A stretch of DNA of 64,000 nt from Burkholderiales bacterium (GTDB taxonomy: Bacteria; Pseudomonadota; Gammaproteobacteria; Burkholderiales; Burkholderiaceae_C): the NCBI GenBank assembly GCA_016192425.1, contig JACPUE010000023.1, forward strand, positions 1-64,000, given 5' to 3'. Both the position numbers and the translations under genes were made by a program. Shown here piece by piece: positions 18,230 through 26,886 of the stretch. Each line of letters begins with the position of its first letter. The stretch's first letter is position 1. The notes below the pieces were generated by a model. It saw only the letters and a list, made by a program, of their open reading frames with translations. It did not search any database and was not told where the DNA came from.

Positions 18230-20029
18230 TCATTCGTCCTGCGGGCGGGCCTGAAGGCGGGCATACAGGCCGCCCTGGGCCAACAGCTGCGCGTGCGTGC
18301 CTTGTTCCACAATGCGGCCGCGCTCCATCACCACCACGCGGTCGGCATGCTCTATGGTGGAGAGGCGGTGCGCAATCACCAGCGTGGTGCGGCCTTGCAT
18401 CAGCTGCTGCAGGGCGTCTTGCACCAGGCGTTCGGATTCAGTGTCCAGTGCCGAGGTGGCTTCGTCCAGAATCAGAATGGGCGCGTTCTTGTAAAGCGCA
18501 CGCGCAATGGCCAGGCGCTGGCGCTGGCCGCCCGAGAGCTGCGTGGCGTTGTGCCCGACCACCGTTTCCACCCCCTGGGGCAACCCTTCCACGTAGGTGG
18601 AGAGGTTGGCGGCCGCCAGGCATTCGTGCACCCGCTGCATATCCACTTCCTGGCCCAGCGCCACGTTGGCGGCAATGCTGTCGTTGAACATCACCACGTC
18701 CTGGCTCACCAAGGCAAACTGCGCGCGCAGCGCGGCCAGGTTCCAGTCCTGCACCGGGTGGCCATCCAGCAGCACATCGCCCGTACTGTGCTGCACAAAG
18801 CGCGGCAGCAGGTTCACCAGCGTGGTTTTGCCCGCGCCCGATGGGCCGACCAGGGCCACCACCTCTCCAGGCTGCACTTGCAGGTCCACACCTCCCAGTG
18901 CGGGAGCCTGGCCAGCTGCAAAGGCCACGCGCACCCCGCGCAGCGTGATGGCGCCGCGAGCGCGGCCCGGGGCATGTGGGCCCCCCTTTTCGGCGGGCGT
19001 TTCGCCCAGCAGGCTCAGCCCGCGCTCCAGCGCCGCCACGCCGCGCGTGATGGGGCTGGCCACGTCGGCCAGGCGCCGGATGGGGGCAATGAGCATCAGC
19101 ATGGCCGTGATGAACGCCACAAAGCCGCCCACTGTCACGTCGTGTGCGGCAGCGCCGACACCTCGGCTTTGCCACAAGGCCACGCAAATCACCGTGGACA
19201 GGGCTGCGGCGGCCAGCAACTGGGTCAGCGGGGTCATGGCCGAGGAGGCGATGGTGGATTTGATCGCCAGGCCGCGCAGCCGACGGCTCAGCGCATCGAA
19301 GCGCTTTGCCTGCGCGGTCTGTGCGCCGTGCAGGCGCACCATGCGGTGGGCCAGCACGTTTTCCTCGACCACATAGGCCAGTTCGTCGGTGGCTTGCTGG
19401 CCGCTCTTGGTCAGGTGGTACAGGCGCCGCGACAGGGTCTTCATGATCCATGCCACGCCGGGCACCACCACCGCGACGATGAGCGTGAGCTGCCAGTTCA
19501 GGTACAGCAGGTAGCCCAGCAGTGCCACCAACGTAAAGCCGTCGCGCGAAATGCCCAGCAGCGCCTGCACCAGCAGCGTGGCGCCGGTCTGCACTTCATA
19601 GACCACGGTGTTGGACAGGCTGCTGGCCGACTGGCGCGTGAACAGGGTCATGTCTGCCGCCAGCAGGCGGTCGAACAAAGCTGTGCGCAGCGTCAGCATG
19701 CCTTCGTTGGCGATGCGCGCCAGCGCGTACTGGCCGACGAACTGGGCCAGCCCGCGCACCAGGAACACCCCCATGATGGCGGCAGGAACCATCCACAGCT
19801 GCAGCGAACCCTCGGTAAAACCCTGGTCCAGCAGGGGCTTGAGCAGCGCAGGGATCAGGGGCTCGGTGATCGCGCCCACCAGGGTGGCCAGAATGGCGGC
19901 TGCCCATGCCAGGCGGTGGTGCGGGCCAAAGTACACCGAAAGCCGCCCCAGCCGCACACGCAAGGGCTCCGCAGGTGGTTCAGGGGCCAGGCGGGGCGTG
20001 GGTTGTGGGCTGTGATCGGGGGCTTGCAT
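18230..20029 (-). CDS. msbA: Lipid A export ABC transporter MsbA
   Basis: This half-transporter (599 aa) forms a homodimer that flips lipid A-core across the inner membrane. Six helices occupy about residues 40-320. The nucleotide-binding domain has Walker A GPSGAGKTTLVNLL, the ABC signature LSGGQRQRLAIARAL, Walker B ILILDEATSALD and the switch His in VIAHRLSTIEHAD. Length and order match MsbA rather than a generic exporter, though substrate is inferred from family. The gene is convergent with the ankyrin gene and divergent from tolB, and has its own promoter somewhere in 20030-20192. Confidence 0.85.
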   Translation of the reverse strand: MQAPDHSPQPTPRLAPEPPAEPLRVRLGRLSVYFGPHHRLAWAAAILATLVGAITEPLIPALLKPLLDQGFTEGSLQLWMVPAAIMGVFLVRGLAQFVGQYALARIANEGMLTLRTALFDRLLAADMTLFTRQSASSLSNTVVYEVQTGATLLVQALLGISRDGFTLVALLGYLLYLNWQLTLIVAVVVPGVAWIMKTLSRRLYHLTKSGQQATDELAYVVEENVLAHRMVRLHGAQTAQAKRFDALSRRLRGLAIKSTIASSAMTPLTQLLAAAALSTVICVALWQSRGVGAAAHDVTVGGFVAFITAMLMLIAPIRRLADVASPITRGVAALERGLSLLGETPAEKGGPHAPGRARGAITLRGVRVAFAAGQAPALGGVDLQVQPGEVVALVGPSGAGKTTLVNLLPRFVQHSTGDVLLDGHPVQDWNLAALRAQFALVSQDVVMFNDSIAANVALGQEVDMQRVHECLAAANLSTYVEGLPQGVETVVGHNATQLSGGQRQRLAIARALYKNAPILILDEATSALDTESERLVQDALQQLMQGRTTLVIAHRLSTIEHADRVVVMERGRIVEQGTHAQLLAQGGLYARLQARPQDE

Positions 20030-20192
20030 GAGGGCGCGATTCTACTTTTTATGCCCCATTCAACAGTTTGTGACATGGGGGTTTATCCGGTGTGTGTAAC
20101 ATTCCCACCTGACAACCGGCTTTTGCCCGGTTGCCTTGTTATTGCGAATGACCTCACATCACCGCTTTCCCGACCTTTCCGGTTCCATCTCC

Positions 20193-21470
20193 ATGTCCCA
20201 TCCCACACGCCGCCACATCGTGGCGGGCTTGAGCACGCTGGCTGCTTTGCCAGCCTGGGCGCAGTTCCGTGTTGAAGTCACCGGCGTGGGCATGACGCAG
20301 TTGCCCATCGCGGTTGCTGCCTTCCGGGACGAAACCCAGTCCCCCCAAAAAATCTCTGCCATCGTGCAGGCCGACCTGGAGCGCAGCGGCCAGTTCCGCG
20401 GCATCGACACTGCGGGTGTGCGGCTGGACGAAAGCGCCCGCCCGGACGTCGCCCTGTGGCGCCAGAAGGGCGCCGATTCGCTGGTATCGGGCAGCGTGGT
20501 GCGCCTGGCCGATGGCCGTTATGACGTGCGGTTCCGCCTGTGGGATGTGGTGCGCGGCCAGGATCTGGGCGGTCAGAGCTATGTCGTGGTGCAGGCCGAT
20601 CTGCGGCTGGTGGCACACCGCATTGCCGACTTCGTCTACGAAAAGCTCACCGGCGAGCGTGGTGTATTTTCCACCCGCATCGCCTACGTTACCAAGGCGG
20701 GCAACCGCTTCAGCCTCTGGGTGGCCGACTCCGATGGCGAGAACGCCCAGGCCGCGCTGTCCAGCCCCGAATCCATCATTTCCCCGGCCTGGTCGCCGTC
20801 GGGCGGGCAGTTGGCCTATGTGTCCTTCGAGTCGCGCAAGCCCGTGGTGTACGTGCACGACGTGGCCACCGGCCGCCGCCGTCTTGTGGCCAACTTCAAG
20901 GGTTCCAACAGTGCACCGGCATGGTCGCCCGACGGCCGCACCCTGGCCATCACCCTGAGCCGCGATGGCAACTCGCAGCTCTACACCATCGATGCCAACG
21001 GCGGTGAGCCGCGCCGCCTCACGCAAAGCAGCGGCATCGACACCGAGCCAGCGTTTTCGCCCGATGGCAAACATGTGTACTTTGTCAGTGACCGCGGTGG
21101 GGCGCCCCAAATCTACAAGGTGCCCAGCAGCGGTGGCAGCGCCGAGCGCGTGACCTTCAGCGGCAGCTACAACATTTCGCCGTCCATCAGCCCCGATGGG
21201 CGCTGGCTGGCTTACGTTTCACGCACCGGCGGTGCCTTCAAGCTCCATGTGATGGAACTGGCCACCGGTACGGTGACAGCCATCACCGACACCTCGGCCG
21301 ACGAGCGCCCCAGCTTTGCACCCAACAGTCGGCTCATTGTTTATGCCACCCAGCAGCAGGGCCGCGAGGCGCTGATGACCACCACCCTCGACGGCAAGAT
21401 CAAGGCCCGTCTGGCGGGGCAGGGCGGCGATATCCGTGAGCCGGACTGGGGCCCCTACCAGTTTCAGTAA
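20193..21470 (+). CDS. tolB: Tol-Pal system protein TolB
   Basis: This periplasmic beta-propeller of the Tol-Pal envelope machine links Pal to the inner-membrane TolA. The 425-aa form from ATG 20193 begins MSHPTRRHIVAGLSTLAALP, a signal peptide with paired arginines, cut after WAQ or AWA. The N-terminal domain spans about residues 25-160. It is followed by propeller blades with the repeated PDG motif (WSPDGRTLAI, FSPDGKHVYFVSDRGG, ISPDGRWLAYVSRTGG). It heads tolB-pal-cpoB; tolQRA are not in the window. An upstream ATG at 20148 would add 15 residues and spoil the signal peptide. Confidence 0.93.
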   Translation: MSHPTRRHIVAGLSTLAALPAWAQFRVEVTGVGMTQLPIAVAAFRDETQSPQKISAIVQADLERSGQFRGIDTAGVRLDESARPDVALWRQKGADSLVSGSVVRLADGRYDVRFRLWDVVRGQDLGGQSYVVVQADLRLVAHRIADFVYEKLTGERGVFSTRIAYVTKAGNRFSLWVADSDGENAQAALSSPESIISPAWSPSGGQLAYVSFESRKPVVYVHDVATGRRRLVANFKGSNSAPAWSPDGRTLAITLSRDGNSQLYTIDANGGEPRRLTQSSGIDTEPAFSPDGKHVYFVSDRGGAPQIYKVPSSGGSAERVTFSGSYNISPSISPDGRWLAYVSRTGGAFKLHVMELATGTVTAITDTSADERPSFAPNSRLIVYATQQQGREALMTTTLDGKIKARLAGQGGDIREPDWGPYQFQ

Positions 21471-21506
21471 CCCGCTCTTTGTTTTTGTTTTTCAGGAGTT
21501 TTTTTC

Positions 21507-22037
21507 ATGTTCAAACGCATTCCCTTCGCACTGGCCGCCATCGCTATCGTTGCAGGCTGCAGTTCCGGGGTTGACCTCGACAAGGTGCCCGTCGAGGACA
21601 AGAACGGTGCCCCATTGTCCACTGGCGGCAATACTGGCAATGCAGGCCAAAGCGGCGTGCAAGGCGTGGATCTGTCGCAGTCGGCCATCGACAAGGCCGG
21701 CCCCCAGGGCGTGAGCCGCGTGGTGTACTTTGACTACGACAGCTACGTGATCAAGCCCGAGTTCCAGTCGCTGATCGAAGCCCATGCCCGCTTCATCAAG
21801 GCCGGTGCTGCACGCAAAGCCGTCATCGAAGGACACACCGACGAACGCGGTGGCCGCGAGTACAACCTCGCACTGGGCCAACGCCGCGCCGAAGCCGTGC
21901 GCCGCGCGCTGGGCTTGCTGGGTGTTTCCGACAACCAGATCGAAGCTGTGAGCTTTGGCAAGGAAAAGCCAGCGGTGCAAGGTTCTGGCGAAGAAGCCTA
22001 TTCCAAGAACCGCCGCGCTGAGATCTCCTACCGCTGA
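21507..22037 (+). CDS. pal: Peptidoglycan-associated lipoprotein Pal
   Basis: This outer-membrane lipoprotein (176 aa) tethers the outer membrane to peptidoglycan and binds TolB. The lipobox is VAGC with the modified Cys at residue 18. A flexible Gly/Asn linker follows, then the OmpA-like domain from about residue 70 (VYFDYDSYVIKPEF, with the peptidoglycan-binding GHTDERGGREYNLALGQRRA). A strong AGGAG site precedes the start. Confidence 0.95.
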   Translation: MFKRIPFALAAIAIVAGCSSGVDLDKVPVEDKNGAPLSTGGNTGNAGQSGVQGVDLSQSAIDKAGPQGVSRVVYFDYDSYVIKPEFQSLIEAHARFIKAGAARKAVIEGHTDERGGREYNLALGQRRAEAVRRALGLLGVSDNQIEAVSFGKEKPAVQGSGEEAYSKNRRAEISYR

Positions 22038-22048
22038 AGCGCTGGTCC

Positions 22049-22822
22049 ATGCGTGCTGCCATGAAAACCCTGCGCCTGGCCCCCTCGCTGCTGGCCATGC
22101 TATTGGCCTGCGCCTATCTGCCGCAGGGCCATGCGGCCCTGTTTGAAGACGACGAAGCGCGCCGCGCCATCCTGGAGCTGCGCCAGCGCGTCGATGTGCT
22201 GAACCAGGCCAGCCAGCGTTCTGCGGAAGACGGCGCACAACTGCGTCGCGCCTTGATCGACCTGCAATCGCAAATCGAAGGGCTGCGCGCCGAAGTGGCC
22301 TCGCTGCGGGGCCAGAACGAGCAGCTTGCACGCGAAGCCGCCGAACTGCAACGCCGCCACAAGGACATGGCCCAGGGCGTGGACGAGCGTTTGCGCCAGT
22401 TCGAACCTGTCAAGGTCACGGTCGATGGCCAGGAATTCCAGGCCGACCCCGCGGAAAAGCGTGACTTCGACGCGGCCTTGGCGCGCTTTCGGGAAGGCAA
22501 GTTCGCCGAGGCGCAAACCCTGCTCGCTGCCTTCCTCAAGCAGTACCCGAGCAGCGGCTACCAGCACTCGGTTCGCTTCTGGCTGGGCAATGCCCAGTAC
22601 GCCACGCGCGACTACAAGGAAGCCATCCAGAACTTTCGCGCCCTGCTGGCGGCTGCGCCCCAGCATGCCCGTGCGCCCGAGGCAGCCCTGTCCATTGCCA
22701 ACTGCCAGATCGAGCTCAAGGAAACGCGCGGCGCCCGCAAGACACTGGAAGACCTGCTGCGCACCTACCCGCAGTCCGAAGCCGCCGTGGCGGCCAAAGA
22801 GCGCCTCTCGCGGCTCAAGTAA
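22049..22822 (+). CDS. cpoB: Cell division coordinator CpoB (YbgF)
   Basis: This periplasmic protein (257 aa) coordinates outer-membrane constriction with septal peptidoglycan synthesis in E. coli, together with Tol-Pal and PBP1B. After a signal peptide (cleaved near GHAALF) comes a coiled coil (about residues 35-125, heptads rich in Leu, Gln and Glu). Three TPR-like repeats follow from about residue 140 (YPSSGYQHSVRFWLGNAQYA and so on). The start could be the second Met, four codons later. It lies 11 bases after pal. Confidence 0.9.
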   Translation: MRAAMKTLRLAPSLLAMLLACAYLPQGHAALFEDDEARRAILELRQRVDVLNQASQRSAEDGAQLRRALIDLQSQIEGLRAEVASLRGQNEQLAREAAELQRRHKDMAQGVDERLRQFEPVKVTVDGQEFQADPAEKRDFDAALARFREGKFAEAQTLLAAFLKQYPSSGYQHSVRFWLGNAQYATRDYKEAIQNFRALLAAAPQHARAPEAALSIANCQIELKETRGARKTLEDLLRTYPQSEAAVAAKERLSRLK

Positions 22823-22833
22823 AGGCCCCATCC

Positions 22834-23634
22834 TTGGCACCATCCGAGGCATTGCCTGTTGCCGAACTGCAGCCAGACATGGCGCTGGAGCGCCGCTTTG
22901 GCGGGCTTGAGCGCCTGTACGGCAAGCCGGGCGCGGCACGCATTCGCGCGGCGCATGTGGCGGTGGTGGGTATTGGTGGTGTGGGTTCCTGGGCGGCAGA
23001 AGCGCTCGCGCGCAGTGGGGTGGGTCGGCTCACCCTGATCGACCTGGACCATGTGGCCGAGTCCAACATCAACCGCCAGATCCATGCGCTGGACGACACC
23101 CTGGGGCAGGCCAAAGTTCAGGCCATGCGCGAGCGCATTGCACGCATCCATCCCGGTTGCCAGGTGCAGTGCATCGAAGAATTTGTCGAGCCGGGCAACT
23201 GGCCGGGCATACTGCTGGATGGTGTGGATGCGCTGATCGACGCCTGCGACCAGGTGCCTGCCAAGACCGCCATGGCCGCCTGGGCGCGCGAGCAGCGGGC
23301 CATGTTCATTACCGTGGGCGCAGCAGGCGGCAAGCGCCTGGCCCACAAGGTGGATGTGGACGATCTATCCCAGGTCACCCACGACCCGCTGCTGGCCCAG
23401 TTGCGCTATCGCTTGCGCAAGCAACACGGCGCACCGCGCGACGGCAAAAAAATGGGTGTGCAATGCGTATTCAGCCGGGAAGCCGTGGCGCCGCCCGATG
23501 CATCCTGCGCCGTACAGGGCGACGGCAGCCTCAACTGCCACGGCTACGGCTCGGTGGTGGCGGTTACCGCCACCTTTGGCCAGTGTGCTGCAGGCTGGGT
23601 GCTGGATGCGCTGGCGCGCCAAGCTGAAAAATGA
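22834..23634 (+). CDS. tcdA: tRNA threonylcarbamoyladenosine dehydratase TcdA
   Basis: This E1-like enzyme (266 aa) cyclises t6A at position 37 of ANN-decoding tRNAs to ct6A using ATP, and receives electrons or sulfur-cycle help from CsdA/CsdE in E. coli. The nucleotide-binding motif is VVGIGGVGSWAAEALARSG (about residues 43-61), followed by the acidic LIDLDHVAESNINRQ and DACDQVPAK. The C-terminal GSLNCHGYGS is typical. The start is TTG at 22834 with an AAAGG site; ATG at 22879 would drop 15 residues. It is followed directly by tRNA-Lys, itself an ANN-decoding tRNA. Confidence 0.9.
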   Translation: MAPSEALPVAELQPDMALERRFGGLERLYGKPGAARIRAAHVAVVGIGGVGSWAAEALARSGVGRLTLIDLDHVAESNINRQIHALDDTLGQAKVQAMRERIARIHPGCQVQCIEEFVEPGNWPGILLDGVDALIDACDQVPAKTAMAAWAREQRAMFITVGAAGGKRLAHKVDVDDLSQVTHDPLLAQLRYRLRKQHGAPRDGKKMGVQCVFSREAVAPPDASCAVQGDGSLNCHGYGSVVAVTATFGQCAAGWVLDALARQAEK

Positions 23635-23644
23635 ACAGCGAATC

Positions 23645-23672
23645 TTGATTGGCCAAATTTTCGGGCTATAAT
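23645..23672 (+). promoter_or_regulatory. Sigma-70 promoter for tRNA-Lys
   Basis: TTGATT at 23645-23650 and a perfect TATAAT at 23667-23672 are separated by 16 bases, and the mature tRNA begins 47 bases further on. The -35 box overlaps the region just after the tcdA stop. Confidence 0.75.
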
Positions 23673-23718
23673 GCAGGGCTTTACGGCGCACCAAATGTGT
23701 GTGGTTCTGTAAAACGAT

Positions 23719-23794
23719 GGGTCGTTAGCTCAGTCGGTAGAGCAGCGGACTTTTAATCCGTTGGTCGCGTGTTCGAGTCACGCACGACCCACCA
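23719..23794 (+). tRNA. tRNA-Lys (anticodon UUU)
   Basis: This is a 76-base cloverleaf with acceptor arms GGGTCGT and ACGACCC, the D-arm AGCTCAGTCGGTAGAGC and a T-arm around GTTCGAGTC. The anticodon loop is CTTTTAA (anticodon at 23752-23754), and an encoded 3' CCA follows at 23792-23794. It reads AAA and AAG lysine codons. Confidence 0.97.
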
Positions 23795-23806
23795 AGCTGC
23801 ATAAAG

Positions 23807-23840
23807 AAACCCTGCTATCGATTGGATAGCAGGGTTTTTT
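23807..23840 (+). terminator. Intrinsic terminator after tRNA-Lys
   Basis: This is a perfect 13-bp stem, AAACCCTGCTATC at 23807-23819 with GATAGCAGGGTTT at 23825-23837, with a five-base loop and a run of six T. It ends the tRNA transcript 12 bases after CCA. The A-rich left side may also let it work for the opposite strand, where aliA ends at 23935. Confidence 0.92.
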
Positions 23841-23934
23841 GTTTTCCGGGTCATGCAGCCAGCCGCCATGCGGGTTCATGGTGTCCCTGCCGGTCTGTTG
23901 GCGCTGCCGAAGTCCGTTGCGATCCGCGGGTACG

Positions 23935-25578
23935 TTACAGCGTGCCGTCCCGCAACATTTCGCGCAGCTTGAACTTTTGCAGCTTGCCCGATGGTGTCGA
24001 TGGGATTGCATCGCGCACGATGAGCCGTTCGGGGATGTACTGCATGGCCACCTGTTTGCTCTTGAAGTAGGCCGCCATCTCGTCCTGCGTGAGGCGCTGG
24101 CCGGCCTTGAGCACCACGATGGCGCATGCACGCTCACCCATGCGTTCATCGGGATAGGCCACCACGGCGGCCTGGGCAATGGCCGGGTGTCCATACAGGA
24201 TGGACTCCACTTCCACCACCGGAATATTCTCGCCCCCGCGAATGATCACGTCCTTGCTGCGGCCGGTGATGCGGATGTAGCCCTGGGCGTCGATGCGTGC
24301 AAGGTCGCCCGTGTCGAACCAGTCCTCGGCGTCGGTGCCGTTGAGGTGTGGTCGCTTGAGATAGCCACCAAAGTTGGAGCAGGCGCGCAGCAACAACTTG
24401 CCGGGTTCTCCGGGAGGCAGGGCCTTGCCGTCGCCGTCCACCACCTTGATTTCCACGCCCGGCAGCGGACAGCCGTCGGTTGTGGCGGAGCGATCGTCCG
24501 GGTCTTCCGGGCACGTGAGTGTCACGGCGCCGTTTTCCGACATGCCCCAGGCCGAGATGATCTTGGCGCCCAGTGCGGTACGCGCCTGCTCGACCAGAGG
24601 GCCCGGGATGGGCGCACCGGCGCACAGAAAGGTGCGCAGCGTGGGCACGCCTTGTCCAGACTCGCTGACGTTCTTGGCCAGGTCGGTGAGGAACGGGGTG
24701 GACGCCATGGTGAAGGTCGCGCGCTCGGTGCGGATCAGTTCGATCGCCCTCTTCGGTTCCCATACGTCCTGCAGCACTGCGCTGGCCTTGAGCATGATGG
24801 GCATCAGCAGCCCGTACATGAAGCCAGTCTGGTGCGCCATGGGCGAGGCCATGAGCACCACGTCCTCAGAGCCCAGGTGCAGGCGCTGCGCGTAGGGGAT
24901 GATGTTGGCCATCACCGTGTTGGCCGAGTGCATCACGCCCTTGGGCTCGCCCGTGGTGCCCGAGGTGTAGATGAGCTGCGTCACGTCGTCTGGCGTTGGG
25001 CGGTGACGCGTGAGGATGTCCTGCGCGTCGGGCGCCGCCTCCCATTCCGGGCCGCTGAGCAAGGCTTCGAAGCTGTTGGTGCCCGTGCCGTCCACCACCA
25101 CCAGGTGCTGGAGGTGCGGCAGGCTGGGCTGCAGGTCGGTGATCATTTTCTCGAAGTCGAAGCCCCGGAAGACCTTGGGCGTGATGATGACCTTGGCCTC
25201 GCCATGCCGGAGCATGAAAGACAACTCGCGCTCGCGGAAGATATGCATCAGCGGATTGACCACCGCACCGATGCGCGAGCAGGCCAGGTAGGCCAGCGTG
25301 AACTGCCACCAGTTGGGCAACTGGCAGGCCACGATGTCGTTCTTGGCCACGCCCAGGCGGGCCAGGCCTACGGCGATGCGGTCGGCCATGCGCGAGAGCT
25401 CGCGGTAGGTGAAGCGCCGGACTTCACCCGTCTCCACGCGCAGCGCCGTCAGCGCGAGCTTGTCGGGGCAGGCGGCGGCGCAGGCATCGAGGTCGTCGTT
25501 GATGGTGCGGTCGTGCCAGAGGCCCTGGGCGATCAGGCCCGCGCGGCGGGGAGGCAGCAGTACGGTGTCGAATTCCAT
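23935..25578 (-). CDS. aliA: Cyclohexanecarboxylate-CoA ligase
   Basis: This AMP-forming acyl-CoA synthetase has 547 aa. The P-loop is IYTSGTTGEPKGVMHS (about residue 203), and further motifs are SAWGMSENGAVT, FDTGDLARID and the catalytic Lys region PSGKLQKFKLRE. The N-terminus MEFDTVLLPPRRAG and the overall sequence recall AliA of Rhodopseudomonas palustris, which activates cyclohexanecarboxylate. It is the last gene of the operon badH-badI-aliB-aliA. A GGAGAC site precedes the ATG. The 133-base gap before it holds a large inverted repeat. Substrate is supported by the whole operon, not by the ligase alone. Confidence 0.85.
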   Translation of the reverse strand: MEFDTVLLPPRRAGLIAQGLWHDRTINDDLDACAAACPDKLALTALRVETGEVRRFTYRELSRMADRIAVGLARLGVAKNDIVACQLPNWWQFTLAYLACSRIGAVVNPLMHIFRERELSFMLRHGEAKVIITPKVFRGFDFEKMITDLQPSLPHLQHLVVVDGTGTNSFEALLSGPEWEAAPDAQDILTRHRPTPDDVTQLIYTSGTTGEPKGVMHSANTVMANIIPYAQRLHLGSEDVVLMASPMAHQTGFMYGLLMPIMLKASAVLQDVWEPKRAIELIRTERATFTMASTPFLTDLAKNVSESGQGVPTLRTFLCAGAPIPGPLVEQARTALGAKIISAWGMSENGAVTLTCPEDPDDRSATTDGCPLPGVEIKVVDGDGKALPPGEPGKLLLRACSNFGGYLKRPHLNGTDAEDWFDTGDLARIDAQGYIRITGRSKDVIIRGGENIPVVEVESILYGHPAIAQAAVVAYPDERMGERACAIVVLKAGQRLTQDEMAAYFKSKQVAMQYIPERLIVRDAIPSTPSGKLQKFKLREMLRDGTL

Positions 25579-25595
25579 GGTTTGTCTCCGATGGT

Positions 25596-25700
25596 TGCTA
25601 TAAGAACAAGAGCTTCCAGCGCTCTATATGCGGTGCTTTCAGGCACTTTTTGCATTCAAATGCAGCAAGGACAAGCGTTACCAGCTTCATTTTTGATAGC
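25596..25700. repeat. Two dispersed repeats face to face between aliB and aliA
   Basis: One copy runs forward from TGCTATAAGAACAAGAGC at 25596. A second runs in reverse from 25700, starting GCTATCAAAAATGAAGCTGG on the minus strand. They meet at the palindrome TGCATT-CA-AATGCA near 25650. Together they can form one long imperfect hairpin of about 105 bases in the operon transcript, between the second-last and last genes. Confidence 0.65.
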
Positions 25701-25711
25701 GCATGCCTCCC

Positions 25712-26869
25712 TCAGGCGGGCACGAACTTTCGGCCTGCGCGGGTGCGGGCGATGATGGTTTTCATGATCTGCGCCGTGCCGTCGCCGATCTGGAAGCCCA
25801 GCACGTCGCGCAGGCGCTGCTCCATCAGGCCCCGGTCGTAACCGCCATGGCCGAAGCACAGCAGGCACTGGTGGATCGCGTCGTAGGCCAGCTTGGGGCC
25901 CCACCATTTGGCCATGCCGGCCTCGGCGGTGTGAGGCAGGCCCCGGTCCTTGAGCCACAGGCCCTGCAGGCACAGCAGGCGTGCGCCCTCGACCTCGGTG
26001 TCGAACTGCGCCAGCGGATGCGTCACGCCCTGGAAGCTTGATAGCGGCTGGCCGAAGGCCTGGCGCTCGGTGATGTACTGCCAGGTCTCTTCCAGCGCCA
26101 CACGCGCCACGGCCAGGCACTGCAAGCCGATGAGCGAGCGCGAAAAGTCAAAGCCATGCATCACCTGCACGAAGCCCTTGTTCTCGTCGCCCAGGCGGTG
26201 GCTGGCGGGCACGCGCACGTTCTCGAAGAAGATGGAGCCCCGGCCGATGGCACGTTGGCCATGGCAGTCGAAGCGGTTGGTGGTGATGCCGGGCGTGTCC
26301 ATGGGCACCAGCAGGGCCGTGACGCCATGCGCGCCGGATTCAGGCGTGCCGGTGCGGCCAAAGACCACGGCGATGTCGGCCTGGTCGGCTGCCGAGATGG
26401 AGGTCTTTTCGCCGTTGATGACGTATTCATCGCCCGCGCGCTCGATGCGCAGGCGCAGGTTGGCCGCATCCGAGCCGCCGCGCGGCTCGGTCAGCGCAAT
26501 GGCGCAGATGGCTTCGCCCTGCATGAGCTGGTGCAGCCAGGGCCGCACCACGTCCGGCTGGCCGTACCTGGACAGGATCTGCGCGTTGAGCGAGGCCAGC
26601 AGGTTCAGGTACGAGAAGCTCAGGTCGGCGCGCGCCATTTCCTCGTGAACCACCCCGGCCGCCAGGCACCCCATGCCCAGGCCGCCAAATTCCTCAGGCA
26701 ACTCGGGCAAGATGAAGCCGAGCCCACCCATCTCGCGCAGCAGCGCGCGGTCGAGCACGCGGGTCCGGTCCCGTTCCTGGAATCCGGGCGCTACCTTTTC
26801 CTGCGCAAAGCGGCGTACGGTTTCGGCCAGCGCCTGCAGGTCTTCGTTGATGTAGGGGTTCGGGTTCAT
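25712..26869 (-). CDS. aliB: Cyclohexanecarboxyl-CoA dehydrogenase
   Basis: This FAD-dependent acyl-CoA dehydrogenase (385 aa) should convert cyclohexanecarboxyl-CoA to cyclohex-1-ene-1-carboxyl-CoA. The ATG at 26869 with a GGGAG site is chosen. FAD/substrate motifs are AIALTEPRGGSDAANL (about residue 123) and the helix RQAFGQPLSSFQG. At the C-terminal position where many family members have YEGT with the catalytic Glu, this protein has GDGTAQI, with Asp. The gene sits 17 bases after badI. The AliB call rests on operon context plus general family match. Confidence 0.82.
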   Translation of the reverse strand: MNPNPYINEDLQALAETVRRFAQEKVAPGFQERDRTRVLDRALLREMGGLGFILPELPEEFGGLGMGCLAAGVVHEEMARADLSFSYLNLLASLNAQILSRYGQPDVVRPWLHQLMQGEAICAIALTEPRGGSDAANLRLRIERAGDEYVINGEKTSISAADQADIAVVFGRTGTPESGAHGVTALLVPMDTPGITTNRFDCHGQRAIGRGSIFFENVRVPASHRLGDENKGFVQVMHGFDFSRSLIGLQCLAVARVALEETWQYITERQAFGQPLSSFQGVTHPLAQFDTEVEGARLLCLQGLWLKDRGLPHTAEAGMAKWWGPKLAYDAIHQCLLCFGHGGYDRGLMEQRLRDVLGFQIGDGTAQIMKTIIARTRAGRKFVPA

Positions 26870-26886
26870 CGCCAGGGCTCCCGTGC

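Noticed and set aside
20030-20192. A riboswitch or small RNA in the msbA-tolB gap
   Set aside because: Only 163 bases, with no conserved fold or terminator recognisable; promoters for both genes are enough to explain it.
18293-20275. Open frame of about 660 codons opposite msbA
   Set aside because: Antisense of a conserved ABC transporter, His/Gln-rich, no start signal.
23807-23840. The tRNA-Lys terminator contains GCTATC and GATAGC like the repeat head
   Set aside because: The stem is a perfect 13-bp terminator with T-run and lacks the second half of the repeat.
26040-26075. GATAGCGGCTGGCC segment in aliB that looks a little like the dispersed repeat
   Set aside because: It encodes the conserved acyl-CoA dehydrogenase motif FGQPLSSFQG, so the resemblance is explained by protein constraint.
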